Assembly: GCA_002436415.1 (NCBI GenBank)
Contig: DJMA01000029.1
Coordinates: 124,001 to 188,000 of the forward strand
Reading direction: 5' to 3'
DNA from: Bdellovibrionaceae bacterium UBA6502
GTDB taxonomy: Bacteria; Bdellovibrionota; Bdellovibrionia; Bdellovibrionales; UBA840
Length of the DNA: 64,000 bases
Positions 1-9,373 of this stretch are shown here, in pieces. The notes under the pieces are model-generated. The model saw only the letters and a program-made list of their open reading frames with translations. It did not search any database and was not told the origin of the DNA. A program made the translations under genes and the position numbers. Position 1 is the stretch's first letter. Every line of letters begins with the position of its first letter.

Positions 1-42
1 AACTTTTTTGTGATTTGCTGTGTTGATAGTGAATGACTTCCA

Positions 43-1542
43 TTATTTATCGCCAGGCTTATCCTCTTCTAATTTCTCCTCAGAGAATTCCTTTCCATCC
101 CAACGGAAGATACTTTCTTTGTCCTCCATCTTTGTATGGATGTTTACAGGTCGCCCCCAAATGTAAGCTACATTTTTTAATGTCTCTTCCATATAGTTTG
201 GTTGCATATCTACACCCTCGTGTAAGTGCTTTAATAACAATTCACCACGATTGTTGTGATTACCGTTTACAACATCAATGATTGGCTGACCATGATTAGT
301 TAACTGAAATAATAGTTGTTGCTTAATAGCCTTGAAATTTCGAGTATCTAACTCAAACTGACCAGTTCGCTTGTTAAAGTTATAAACGAACATTTTGTTT
401 CTTACGCAAAAATCTTCCGTCAAAAACTCATCAATGAAAGTTACATCATTATAATCTCTTCTTACCTCGAAGATTTTTTTACGACCAAGGCCAACATGTT
501 TATCCCAACGATTCTTTTCTTCAAAGTTATCTAACTCTTCCCATTCCCTGCCGAAACGACCTTTGTTCCATCTTTCTTCGATATCACGAAAAAGTTCAAT
601 CCCAACTTTATATGGGTTAAAGCCATTCGGGCTCATCGCCATGGTTCCAGCGTGTTTATCTGCAAAAGTGATAATATCACAATCATGCATGATTTTTTCA
701 GTCATTAATTTTGAGTGCCAGTAAGATGCCCAGCCCTCGTTCATGATTTTCGTCATACCTTGTGGCGAGAAGTAGTAAGACTCATCGCGAATGATAGACA
801 AAATATCCTGCTGCCAGTTTTCTAGCTGAGCGTAATTGATTAAAAATAACAATACATCTCTTTCTGGCCTGATCGGAAAGTTAGGAGCTTGAGAAGCTCG
901 TTCTTCCTGAGCTGCTGGATCAACACCACGTACGTCCGCACCACCTTCCATATACTCTTGCATATAAAAGCGGTCGTTTCTTATGTTTTCTACTCTTTCT
1001 TTTTCTTGGCGACGCTCTTCTTTTGTCGCTCTCTTTACATATGGACTATAACGATCTATTAGGTTCTCTATACTCAAACAGCGATCAATGAAATTTTCAA
1101 CAACATCATAACCATAACGATCCATATACCTACGGATTCGTGTCGCATGATTAGCCATTGTATCCATCATTTTACGATCTGTAGGCTCAAACCATTTATT
1201 GTTTTTAAAGAAATCACAGTGACCAAAAACATGGGCCATAACCAGCTTTTGATCCACCAACTCATTGCCTTTCATTAAATAGGCATAGCAAGGATCTGTA
1301 TTAATCACCATTTCATAAATTTTCGAAAGACCATACTCGTAACCTTTAGACAATTGCTCATACTGCATTCCAAAGTTCCAGTGTGGATACCTTGTTGGAA
1401 AACCACCATAAGCCGCTAGTTGCGACATCTGATCATAGTCCACCATTTCAAAAATAGTCTTAAAAAAATCTAGGCCATAATCGGCAGCGATTTTTTCAAT
1501 GCGGTCTCTTTCGATTTGTAATTCTAATGGCAAGCTATCCAT
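43..1542 (-). CDS. spoVR: SpoVR family protein
   Basis: This 499-residue protein is a full-length SpoVR/YcgB family member, close to the size of E. coli YcgB (about 510). I recognise it by its His/Asp/Trp-rich N-terminal half, for example YPHWNFGMQYEQLSKGYEYG near residue 53, and the HVFGHCDFFKNN segment near residue 104. The biochemical role of the family is unknown; it is linked to sporulation cortex in Bacillus and to stationary-phase stress in proteobacteria. It is the last gene of a prkA-yeaH-spoVR operon, with only 2 bases between the yeaH stop and its ATG and an AGGAAAG ribosome-binding site overlapping the end of yeaH. The three genes form a conserved set, so this is a confident call by family and context. 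Confidence 0.95.
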   Translation of the reverse strand: MDSLPLELQIERDRIEKIAADYGLDFFKTIFEMVDYDQMSQLAAYGGFPTRYPHWNFGMQYEQLSKGYEYGLSKIYEMVINTDPCYAYLMKGNELVDQKLVMAHVFGHCDFFKNNKWFEPTDRKMMDTMANHATRIRRYMDRYGYDVVENFIDRCLSIENLIDRYSPYVKRATKEERRQEKERVENIRNDRFYMQEYMEGGADVRGVDPAAQEERASQAPNFPIRPERDVLLFLINYAQLENWQQDILSIIRDESYYFSPQGMTKIMNEGWASYWHSKLMTEKIMHDCDIITFADKHAGTMAMSPNGFNPYKVGIELFRDIEERWNKGRFGREWEELDNFEEKNRWDKHVGLGRKKIFEVRRDYNDVTFIDEFLTEDFCVRNKMFVYNFNKRTGQFELDTRNFKAIKQQLLFQLTNHGQPIIDVVNGNHNNRGELLLKHLHEGVDMQPNYMEETLKNVAYIWGRPVNIHTKMEDKESIFRWDGKEFSEEKLEEDKPGDK

Positions 1543-1544
1543 AA

Positions 1545-2639
1545 CTACTTTCCTTTGCCTAAAAAGTCCTTGATCGATTGGATGATGGCATCACGATTGG
1601 CAATTTGACTTAAAGTCATAATTTCATCTTCGGGAAATTCCTTTTCAAGGTCTTTGTAAAACTGCCCGCTACCATACTTAGATTCTACTTGGCCGTAACC
1701 AAACATATTCGACTTTGGCAAAATATGTTTTTTTAGAATCTCCATACAATATCTCGTGTCATCAGTACTCCAGTTGTCACCATCTGAAAAATGAAATGGA
1801 TAGATGTTCCACTCACTCACTGGATACTCTTCATCAATGATTTGTTTACATAGATTGTAGGCAGAACTAATTAAAGTACCACCGGATTCACTGGTAGAAA
1901 AAAAGGTTTGTTCATCCACTTCTCTGGCAGCAGCATCATGAATTATAAAACGTGTTTGTAATCCTTTATAATGTTTCTTTAGCCAAGTGTTGATCCAAAA
2001 ACTTTCTAGGCGAACGATCTCTTTTTGCTCGCCTCCCATTGAACCTGAAACGTCCATCATATAGATAACAACAGCGTTTGATTCTGGGCTTGGCATTTTT
2101 CGAACCGAACGATAGCGATAATCCTTACGAATGGGAACAATCACTGGATCATCGGGATCATAGGTATTTGACATGATACTTCTTTTTAAAGCTTCTTTAT
2201 AAGAGGCTTTAAAGTGTCTTAAACTATCAGGCCCAACTGGTGCCATGCCCTTTACTTTGTATTTTTCTGTAGGAGTTTCTTTGAAGCCCCTTGGTTGAAT
2301 ATTAGGTAAGCCTAGTTGCTCACCCAAGATATCTGCCAGTTCATCAAAAGTTACATCAACTTCTAGTTCATGTTCACCTGGCTTATCGCCAGCTTTTTGA
2401 TCTCCTTGACCTTTGCCATCAACCGCTTCTCCAGGTTGGCCGTCACCTTGGCCAACCCCACCGCTATCTTTTGGACCGTATTTAAATCTTGGGATTTCGA
2501 TTTGAGGAACAGGAATTTTTACATATTCCTTTTCCCTTTTACCTATCATCTCCCCTTGGGTAATGTATTTCTTAAAGTTCTCTTTAATCTTACCCTTAAC
2601 GATATCTTTAAAACGCCCGTGATCCTGCTTAACACTCAT
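1545..2639 (-). CDS. yeaH: YeaH/DUF444 family VWA-like protein
   Basis: A DUF444 (YeaH/YhbH) protein. The C-terminal two thirds resemble a von Willebrand A fold with the metal-binding motif DVSGSMGG (Asp-x-Ser-x-Ser type) near residue 195. The N-terminal third has a Gly/Asp/Lys-rich low-complexity stretch (GQGDGQPGEAVDGKGQGDQ), as is usual for this family. The function is unknown, but the family is almost always encoded with PrkA kinase and SpoVR, as here, and is probably a partner or substrate of PrkA. The frame is also open to a TTG at 2651 (4 residues longer). I prefer the ATG at 2639, although neither start has a strong ribosome-binding site, and translational coupling to prkA (stop at 2654) is likely. 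Confidence 0.93.
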   Translation of the reverse strand: MSVKQDHGRFKDIVKGKIKENFKKYITQGEMIGKREKEYVKIPVPQIEIPRFKYGPKDSGGVGQGDGQPGEAVDGKGQGDQKAGDKPGEHELEVDVTFDELADILGEQLGLPNIQPRGFKETPTEKYKVKGMAPVGPDSLRHFKASYKEALKRSIMSNTYDPDDPVIVPIRKDYRYRSVRKMPSPESNAVVIYMMDVSGSMGGEQKEIVRLESFWINTWLKKHYKGLQTRFIIHDAAAREVDEQTFFSTSESGGTLISSAYNLCKQIIDEEYPVSEWNIYPFHFSDGDNWSTDDTRYCMEILKKHILPKSNMFGYGQVESKYGSGQFYKDLEKEFPEDEIMTLSQIANRDAIIQSIKDFLGKGK

Positions 2640-2653
2640 ACCAACTGCCAATC

Positions 2654-4825
2654 TTATGGGTTTTTAGTATCCCCTCTTGCGAAGATACTAGATACATAAT
2701 TCAACACATCTGTCGCCGAAATTTCGTCATAACCAAAATCTTTGATTAGACGAGATTTCACGATCTCAATCTTTTCTTGCGTGTCTCTGTCTGTAGCAGA
2801 ACTTACAAGTGTAGAAAGTTTAATTGTGTCTTTTTGGTCTTCAAAAAGTTTTAGTTCTAAAGCCTTATGAAGTCTTTCGTTGGATTTGTAGTCAAACTTT
2901 TTACCATCAATAGATAATGCACCGATGTAGTTCATAATCTCTCTACGGAAATCATCTTTTCTGCTTTCTGGAATTTCGATCTTTTCTTCAATCGAACGCA
3001 TTAATCTCTCATCTGGCTCTTCATCTTTACCAGTAAAAGCATTTCTTACCCTTTCTTTTTGAGTATAAGCTTTTACATTATCAATGTAGTTACCACAAAG
3101 CCTTTGTAATGCACTTTCATCGGCAGAAATTGCTCGTTGTACTTCGCCTTTAATCACTTCTTCGTATTCTTGTTTAACCACACCAAGTAATTCACGATAT
3201 TCCTTCTTACGATCATCATTAGAGATTAGGGAGTGATTTTTAAGTCCTCCCTCTAATTCGTTAAGAACCATAAATGGGTTTACACTACCGCGATTTGAAT
3301 TCTGTGCATTCACAAGAGCATTTGAAATTTTATCCTGAATGTAACGAGCCGATATTCCTTCCATACCTTCTCGTTTTGATTCTTTTCTTAGCTCACGAAC
3401 ATTATCCTCTGTATAACCAGGAAGAGTTTTTCCGTTATAGAGTTTCAGTTTCTGCAAGCGTGTTAGGTTTGCTTTTTTAGGAACTTCTAAGCGAGTTAGA
3501 ATCGCCCACATTGCCGCCATTTCAATGGTATGTGGTGCAATGGAAACTCCACGAACCTTTTTCACATTAAAGTCTTTTTTGTAAATTTGGGTTTCGTAGT
3601 TTAAGCGAGTGATATATGGAATGTCGATTTTAACCGTTCTGTCACGAAGGGCTTCCATAAACTCATTATTTTGTAAACGCTTATACTCCGGCTCATTGGT
3701 ATGACCAATGATCACTTCATCGATATGAGTTTGTGCGAATTTCTTTGGTTTAATTCTATGCTCTTGAGACGCTCCAAGTAGATCATACAAGAAAGCAACA
3801 TCAAGCTTCAAAACCTCTACAAACTCAATCATCCCACGGTTCGCCACACAGAACTCACCATCAAAGTTAAATGCACGTGGATCAGAGTCTGAACCATATT
3901 GTGCAATTTTACGATAATTAATATCACCTGTTAACTCGGTAGAGTCTTGGTTCTTTTCATCTTTTGGTTGGAAGGTACCAAGACCAACACGATCTTGCTC
4001 ACTAATAACCATACGACGCACTTTTACGTGTTGAAGAACTTTTGTAACATCGCCATTATATTTTTCTAAAAATTGATTAAAGATAAAACGACAAGGTGGG
4101 CTTAGCTCCCCTTTAATATTAACTCTAAAGTCTCCATCTAAACCTTTGTTTATCTCACTTAAGAATGACTCTCTCATTTCATCTGGAATCAATAAAAGAG
4201 GTTCTTCATTCATCGGGGATCTAAAGCTAGTCATTTCTGGGCCAAGGATCCCGGAAGCTTCTTCATCAATCCACTCAAAGGTATAAAGCGCTCCCTCTTC
4301 CTTACGAGAATAGTCTTCTAGCCCTTTCTTTAGCATTCTACAAACAGTAGACTTTGCACTACCCACAGGCCCGTGCAAAAGAATCACACGCTTCTCCGTT
4401 CCATAACCCGCAGCAGCTGATCGTAGAACATTAACAAGTTTCATCATTGGAATATCCATTCCAAAAACAGCATCAGCGCCATCTTCTAATGGATCATCAA
4501 AAAAGTTATAGTGAATGATTGGCTTTTTGAAATCGATGTACTCTCTCGTACCAGCAGCCATAATCATATCATACATTCGTTGAAATGAGTTTCGGGTTAC
4601 TTCTGGTGTCTTGCGAACAATATCTAGATATTCATCAAAACTTCCAGACCAGTTTAGATCTGCATAATTTTTTTCGTTCTGCAGCTTTTGTAATACATTT
4701 TTTAAATTAAAAGACTCCGACATGACGCTCTCCTTGGGTCCCGAATTCTCCACTGGGGCCTCGTATCTATTATTATGCATTCTTATATCTTCGTTCTCAA
4801 GCGGCGACTGATTGCTTGTACTCAT
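2654..4825 (-). CDS. prkA: PrkA family serine protein kinase / AAA+ ATPase
   Basis: A PrkA (YeaG) homologue of up to 723 residues. An N-terminal AAA-type domain carries the Walker A motif GPVGSAKS at residues 152-159, and the C-terminal PrkA domain follows. PrkA proteins are serine kinases or ATPases (AAA+ protease activity has also been proposed) used in starvation and stress responses. It heads the prkA-yeaH-spoVR operon. Two ATG starts are supported: 4825 (AGAGG 4 bases upstream) and 4723 (AAGGAG 6 bases upstream, beginning MSESFNLKNVLQ). The shorter 689-residue form matches the start of known PrkA proteins better, so the first 34 residues may be a local extension or untranslated. Confidence 0.94.
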   Translation of the reverse strand: MSTSNQSPLENEDIRMHNNRYEAPVENSGPKESVMSESFNLKNVLQKLQNEKNYADLNWSGSFDEYLDIVRKTPEVTRNSFQRMYDMIMAAGTREYIDFKKPIIHYNFFDDPLEDGADAVFGMDIPMMKLVNVLRSAAAGYGTEKRVILLHGPVGSAKSTVCRMLKKGLEDYSRKEEGALYTFEWIDEEASGILGPEMTSFRSPMNEEPLLLIPDEMRESFLSEINKGLDGDFRVNIKGELSPPCRFIFNQFLEKYNGDVTKVLQHVKVRRMVISEQDRVGLGTFQPKDEKNQDSTELTGDINYRKIAQYGSDSDPRAFNFDGEFCVANRGMIEFVEVLKLDVAFLYDLLGASQEHRIKPKKFAQTHIDEVIIGHTNEPEYKRLQNNEFMEALRDRTVKIDIPYITRLNYETQIYKKDFNVKKVRGVSIAPHTIEMAAMWAILTRLEVPKKANLTRLQKLKLYNGKTLPGYTEDNVRELRKESKREGMEGISARYIQDKISNALVNAQNSNRGSVNPFMVLNELEGGLKNHSLISNDDRKKEYRELLGVVKQEYEEVIKGEVQRAISADESALQRLCGNYIDNVKAYTQKERVRNAFTGKDEEPDERLMRSIEEKIEIPESRKDDFRREIMNYIGALSIDGKKFDYKSNERLHKALELKLFEDQKDTIKLSTLVSSATDRDTQEKIEIVKSRLIKDFGYDEISATDVLNYVSSIFARGDTKNP

Positions 4826-5145
4826 TGTTCCTCTCTTTCTTCCTTGATTAAAGGCTGTTTCATATTAATACATAGGACCCTATCCCCCTTAGAATGGCCC
4901 TCACGCACTTAAGACACACCAAGGTCGAGGTCCGGTTAAAACTTTTTGTTTTTTTTCAAAAATAAGGAATTTTAAAAACTAGACGAAAGGCCTTAACTAT
5001 AAGAAATCATTATATTAAACTTAAATACCTTAGTCCTGCTTGCGCTAATTTTATCTAAACATTTTTGTATTTTTTGCCTGTAGCAAGGCTTATGCTACGC
5101 TTTGTAGCAAATCTCTAGGTCAACCGGGCAGGTTCTGGTAATGCT
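4826..5145. other. Divergent intergenic region with a three-part GTAGCA repeat
   Basis: This 320-base AT-rich spacer separates prkA (leftward) from a TIGR02147-type regulator gene (rightward) and must hold both promoters. I could not place either promoter with confidence. Its one clear structure lies just before the regulator gene: GTAGCA at 5080-5085, its reverse complement TGCTAC at 5093-5098, and GTAGCA again at 5104-5109. The three units can form two alternative 6-bp hairpins or act as an operator. No RNA gene or coding region is visible. Confidence 0.5.
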
Positions 5146-5943
5146 ATGGCAATGGAAAATACCAAAGCACATTACATTCACATACTAATGGAAAAGCTAA
5201 GTAGCCGGCAGAGTCGTAACCCGAGTTATTCCCTACGTGCCTTCGCTAATGATATTGGTATTCATCCATCCAGTTTAAGTCAAATTTTAAAAGGAAACCG
5301 AGGGCTCCCGCAAAGTAAATTAAACCAAGTAATCAAGGCTCTTGAGTTATCCCCAATACAAGCATCAGCTTTTAAAGAAAGTCTTACCCAAAAAAGTGAG
5401 ACTAATAATTCTCCAGTAAAAGAGAAAGCAACAGTATTATTAGAAGAAGTGCATTTTAAGATCATTGCCGAATGGGAACATTACGCCGTTTTAGATTTGT
5501 TTGAGCTTGATGCATTTACTCCCAACTTCAATGAAATTTGTCAGCGTTTAAATCTAACAAAATTTCGTACAGAAGTTGTTTTAAAAAACTTAATGACTGC
5601 AGGTTTATTAAAAGAACTGCCATCAGGAAATTACCAACGAAGCGTTGGCAACTTTAAAACCTCTGAAGACATTAGCTCCTCTGCGCTTAAGAAAGCTCAC
5701 AATGAAAACCTTGAACTTGCCAAAAAGAAACTAGAATCCATCGCCTTAGAGATGCGTGATTTTTCAAGCATTAGCTTTGGACTCGATCTAGACAATATAG
5801 ATGAAGCTAAGACATTGATTCGGGAGTTTCGTTTACGCTTTGCAAACCTGTTAAACAAAGGAAATAAAACACAGGTTTATCAATTAGCTCTACAGCTCTA
5901 TCCCTTGGGGGATCTGAATTACAAACATGAAAATGAAGAATAG
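5146..5943 (+). CDS. TIGR02147-type (DUF4423) transcriptional regulator
   Basis: A 265-residue protein resembling the TIGR02147 family known from Fibrobacter and Bdellovibrio-like bacteria. Residues 27-68 form an XRE-like helix-turn-helix (YSLRAFANDIGIHPSSLSQ followed by LKGNRGLPQSKLNQVIKAL). The remainder matches the DUF4423 layout with a second winged-helix-like segment (FNEICQRLNLTKFRTEVVLK). These are presumed transcription regulators with unknown ligands. A nearby in-frame ATG at 5152 is an alternative start, and neither start has a strong Shine-Dalgarno sequence. An exported HExxH protein follows 32 bases later, so a regulator-effector pair is plausible but inferred. Confidence 0.85.
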   Translation: MAMENTKAHYIHILMEKLSSRQSRNPSYSLRAFANDIGIHPSSLSQILKGNRGLPQSKLNQVIKALELSPIQASAFKESLTQKSETNNSPVKEKATVLLEEVHFKIIAEWEHYAVLDLFELDAFTPNFNEICQRLNLTKFRTEVVLKNLMTAGLLKELPSGNYQRSVGNFKTSEDISSSALKKAHNENLELAKKKLESIALEMRDFSSISFGLDLDNIDEAKTLIREFRLRFANLLNKGNKTQVYQLALQLYPLGDLNYKHENEE

Positions 5944-5975
5944 ATATTTTTAATTATTTTAACTAAGAGGAAAGT

Positions 5976-6959
5976 ATGTACAAATTTTTAGTGATGTTTT
6001 TAATGCTTTTAATAACACTTCCAAGTATGGCCGTTGGTGAGAAAGGAAATGGCGCCTTCATCGATGATATCATTAAGGCGGAGATCAAAGACCGAAAGGC
6101 AATTACCGACGAACAAATTGATGAATTGGTTATCAACAAGGGTTTAATTTTTAAAGAAAATGCCCTAAAGCCAATGCTACTCTTTTTTCTAGATCAAGAT
6201 CTAAGTGAAGAACATGAAGACATTCAAAATGTGCAAAAACTTTTTTCTAAAATCAAAGAAGATCTTTTGTTGGATATAGATCTTACGCACATTAATGTCG
6301 GAAAATGTGTTCGCAATACCACATGCACAGGTCGTGAAATTGACGGCAAGAAAGTTAGTCTAGCCTTTGATGAAATTAGAATTGATAAAGATAATATCGC
6401 CAATAGCCGATACCCGATGATGTTCTCAATGCTTTTTGCTTCTATATTTCATGAGTTTTTACATCACCACCTTGAACCAATTCCCAATCACGACAGCTAT
6501 CGTTTTCTCCGATACATTGCAGACATAGTAAAAAACAAAGCTTTCAGAATTAAACGTACAGTCACCTTTAATGCGGCACAAATTGTAACCCATAATAAAA
6601 TATTAAAAAAGAAGCCACCTGTACCTTTCACTCTACATATGCCCAAAAACACGGGGGTTACAAATCGACATGGAAGAGAGTATTATGCATACTCTGAAAG
6701 AGAAAAATATTTTAAAGGCCAAGTAGATCTTTTTTGTCAAGACAAGCTCTTTGACAAGGCATCAAGCCATACCAAACTTTCGGTTAGCGAAACATCCTAT
6801 AAGAGATTCACCTCAAAGTTTAATAGCAAGACAATATATCTTTATACATTTGAAGACGATCAGTTGAATCACAAAGTTTCGCGAAATTTTAGCGACGAAA
6901 AATTTGACCCTCGAAAGGATTATTTAGTTTCAGAAATAACTTGTGTCGACCTTTATTAA
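5976..6959 (+). CDS. Exported protein with HExxH motif, putative metallopeptidase
   Basis: I do not recognise a named family. The 327-residue product starts with a signal peptide (MYKFLVMFLMLLITLPSMA) and has a zincin-type HEFLH motif at residues 159-163, within the longer stretch FHEFLHHHLEP, preceded by a hydrophobic helix (YPMMFSMLFASI). That placement is typical of the active-site helix of zinc metallopeptidases. The third metal ligand is not obvious. Two Cys pairs (residues 111 and 117, plus two near the C-terminus) could form disulphides in the periplasm or outside the cell. An AAGAGGAAAG ribosome-binding site precedes the ATG. It follows the TIGR02147-type regulator and may be co-transcribed with it. 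Protease activity is inferred. Confidence 0.7.
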   Translation: MYKFLVMFLMLLITLPSMAVGEKGNGAFIDDIIKAEIKDRKAITDEQIDELVINKGLIFKENALKPMLLFFLDQDLSEEHEDIQNVQKLFSKIKEDLLLDIDLTHINVGKCVRNTTCTGREIDGKKVSLAFDEIRIDKDNIANSRYPMMFSMLFASIFHEFLHHHLEPIPNHDSYRFLRYIADIVKNKAFRIKRTVTFNAAQIVTHNKILKKKPPVPFTLHMPKNTGVTNRHGREYYAYSEREKYFKGQVDLFCQDKLFDKASSHTKLSVSETSYKRFTSKFNSKTIYLYTFEDDQLNHKVSRNFSDEKFDPRKDYLVSEITCVDLY

Positions 6960-6992
6960 AAACTTGGATTTATTAATTAAGTAACACTCTTA

Positions 6993-7718
6993 TCAGGGAC
7001 TCACTGTCCCTGTTAAAGAGAGTTGATTAGAAGATGTAAAGTAGGAGCTCGACTGAAAACGTAAGAACTCATAGGAACTTGCTCTTGCTGTTAAAACTAC
7101 TGTACAGTTTCCTGAACTAGAAATGAGTGCTTGATTACTCGCTGAATACGAAAAATTGAGTGAGCTACTGCTAAAAGTACCTGTCTCACTAAAAACAAAA
7201 CTAGCTCCAGAGTCATACACCGTGGATGAAATCTGGGCCTGAACAATATCTGATGCTATTGCCGTGATGCTAAAAACATTATTGGCATTAATACTAAATG
7301 AGTTACTCAAAGAACTAAAACTCAAAGAACTGGGAATTGTAATTTCAGCTGTTTCTACTAGTTCCCCAGAGAAGTAATATTTAAGAGCAATTGTATCTCC
7401 TGGAGAGCCATTTACATTGTATCCATAAGAATAAACCGTGCTATCGCCTGAACCCGTAGTACTCTCCACCAAATTACCTAACAAGCTTCCATTTTGATAA
7501 ACTTCAACATAATCTGACGCAGTAAGTGCCACGGACGAACTTGAACTATCGCTACAGCTTTCGCTAAATTTAGACTTCACCACAATATAAGTAGATGAAG
7601 AATTATCTACATAAACCGCTGAGGCCTGAACACACAGATCAATGCTGGTAGTCGACGCTAGGTCACTACATGAAATGTTGATAATAATAAGTAAAAAACC
7701 AAGTTGTTTTAATAACAT
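6993..7718 (-). CDS. Ser/Thr-rich exported protein, possible lipoprotein
   Basis: A 241-residue protein of no recognised family. The N-terminus (MLLKQLGFLLIIINISCSD) is a signal peptide with a poor lipobox (NIS before Cys17), so lipidation is possible but not certain. The rest is extremely rich in Ser, Thr, Val and Tyr with short alternating hydrophobic strands, suggesting an all-beta surface or periplasmic protein. Two further Cys residues (LCVQ, SCSD) may form a disulphide. It is convergent with the HExxH gene and divergent from the small exported gene at 7948. Composition and signal support a real gene; the role is unknown. Confidence 0.6.
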   Translation of the reverse strand: MLLKQLGFLLIIINISCSDLASTTSIDLCVQASAVYVDNSSSTYIVVKSKFSESCSDSSSSSVALTASDYVEVYQNGSLLGNLVESTTGSGDSTVYSYGYNVNGSPGDTIALKYYFSGELVETAEITIPSSLSFSSLSNSFSINANNVFSITAIASDIVQAQISSTVYDSGASFVFSETGTFSSSSLNFSYSASNQALISSSGNCTVVLTARASSYEFLRFQSSSYFTSSNQLSLTGTVSP

Positions 7719-7947
7719 AAACTACCTAGTGTCTTATCGGCATTCCATTCACCAAATTAAGATACAAGACCTTGATCGGTGCTACTATGAGACAGATTGT
7801 CGACAACTGTATAAAAGCTAAGCTTTCACCTTGGCACTAAGCATAAATACTTATTATCTACCATTCATCACAAACAAGAAATCTGATTTTAGTATATTTC
7901 TCCCTATTAAACTGCTAGCTTTATCGCGTTTCAATAAGGGGGAATTT

Positions 7948-8502
7948 ATGAAAATGATCATGTTTTTATCTGCTTTGCTTCTAGGAGCACAACTAAACGC
8001 CGCTACTATTAACGCCAGCTTTGGTTCAACCTACATAGGTAAAGAGTATGTAAAACAAAAACGAACGGGTAACTCTTGCGTCATTAGCATTGCGCACATC
8101 TCGGAATATTCAGCGAAAGGTAACAATTGTAGTAAAGTTTCTCTTATGTACTACTTTCACAACCAAGAACTGAATGGCTACCAACAAAATGGAACTGTTC
8201 AAAGTCGTATTACTAATTATCACACCAAAGAATACAAAAATGGAATCAAGACTTGTGCGGAACCAATTTTAAATGAAGAAGGCATTAAAGTAGAAGCCGA
8301 TATTTATGGCGCCGACACCACTTACCTTTACAACCCGTTTTTTAATGGCGAAGCAGAAAAAGATGGTTTAGAGCTACATTACTTCCTAAGCTTAAACGCT
8401 CAAGACAAAACACCAACTCGTGCTGCCATCAATGTGGTTTCAAGCTTCTCTGAAGAACTATGGGAATGTGTTGATCTAGTTGATGCTACACCAGCTGATT
8501 AA
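7948..8502 (+). CDS. Small exported protein of unknown function
   Basis: A 184-residue product beginning MKMIMFLSALLLGAQLNAA, a standard signal peptide with an AxA-like cleavage site. The frame is open further upstream (to 7831), but I chose the ATG at 7948 because a strong GGGGGAA ribosome-binding site lies 4 bases before it and the signal peptide starts there. The mature part has four Cys residues and alternating polar/aromatic strands and resembles no family I can name. A good rho-independent terminator follows at 8531, so it is probably a single-gene transcript. Confidence 0.75.
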   Translation: MKMIMFLSALLLGAQLNAATINASFGSTYIGKEYVKQKRTGNSCVISIAHISEYSAKGNNCSKVSLMYYFHNQELNGYQQNGTVQSRITNYHTKEYKNGIKTCAEPILNEEGIKVEADIYGADTTYLYNPFFNGEAEKDGLELHYFLSLNAQDKTPTRAAINVVSSFSEELWECVDLVDATPAD

Positions 8503-8530
8503 TTCTAATCTTAATTTTCTGAAAAAATAA

Positions 8531-8559
8531 AAAGCTACACTTTAAGTGTAGCTTTTTTT
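8531..8559 (+). terminator. Rho-independent terminator
   Basis: A perfect 10-bp hairpin, with AAAGCTACAC at 8531-8540 pairing with GTGTAGCTTT at 8546-8555 around a 5-base loop, ends in seven T residues. It ends the transcript of the exported protein gene at 7948. Confidence 0.88.
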
Positions 8560-8665
8560 ATCTAAAATTCTAAAGTCCGAAGAGCAAAAAGCTTTTTAAT
8601 CCCACTCATAATATCGCCGGTAGTATTTAGCTTAGAACCAGGGCAGTTCGCCTTTGGAAAGCCTA

Positions 8666-9373
8666 CTAAAGCTTGATACTTTTAAAGCCTGCTGGTTTTG
8701 GAATGTCATAGAACTCTGCTTGTTTGGCAGACTCTCTAAAGTTTTTCAACTGCATTTGTACTTTTGCAGATTTACTTTCAAGAGAAACCACTCGCACTCC
8801 ACCTTCACGCTTAAGCCATTCAGCGGTTAAACCTTTGGTTTCGCATTTACTAGCAAGGCCTTCATTAGAATACTCACATTTCCAATTGTATTTTTTTAGG
8901 TCTTCATCAAACAAAATGGCGCTCAACCATTTTGGATCAATCTCTAGTGGAACTAACTTTGAAAAAGCCTTTCTAGATGCTTTACCATGGTAATACTTTC
9001 TCTGGTCGGGAACAACGACCTGAACTTTATCACGATTATAATTTAAAGATGCAACATGAATCCCTAAGCTAGTTTCCACGTCCAATCGAACACGGTCAGG
9101 TCTTATGGCATTTACATCTATGTACACGACGTAACTTTTGTTCTGCTTTAAATCTTGAATTAGTGTTTTAGCTTGCCATCGGCCCTCTTGGTAAGAATCA
9201 AATCTTTTCGGGCCGCTTGCACAAGATGTTTGGAGTACTACCGCTGAAAGCAGCAGGCTACTTTTCAGAAGAAACGCTACGCTGAGGTTGGGGTTCGGTA
9301 ATTGCTTGCGCTTCCATTGTTGCTTTTTCCAAGTTAAGTATTTTTTCACCGATTTTACGCTTTTCTTGATCAT
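8666..9373 (-). CDS. LolB/DUF4292-like outer-membrane lipoprotein
   Basis: A product of up to 235 residues with a lipoprotein signal ending LLLSAVVLQTSC and a beta-rich body (YVVYIDVNAIRPDRVRLDVE, then KVQVVVPDQRKYYHG). This resembles LolB/DUF4292-type proteins that bind lipoproteins or lipids at the outer membrane. The identification is by fold pattern, so it is tentative. The start is uncertain. The ATG at 9373 gives a 51-residue Lys-rich leader and a 116-base overlap with the upstream TPR gene, with GGAG 10 bases upstream. The only later candidates before the hydrophobic core are GTG or CTG codons with weaker support. It probably shares an operon with the TPR lipoprotein. Confidence 0.68.
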   Translation of the reverse strand: MIKKSVKSVKKYLTWKKQQWKRKQLPNPNLSVAFLLKSSLLLSAVVLQTSCASGPKRFDSYQEGRWQAKTLIQDLKQNKSYVVYIDVNAIRPDRVRLDVETSLGIHVASLNYNRDKVQVVVPDQRKYYHGKASRKAFSKLVPLEIDPKWLSAILFDEDLKKYNWKCEYSNEGLASKCETKGLTAEWLKREGGVRVVSLESKSAKVQMQLKNFRESAKQAEFYDIPKPAGFKSIKL

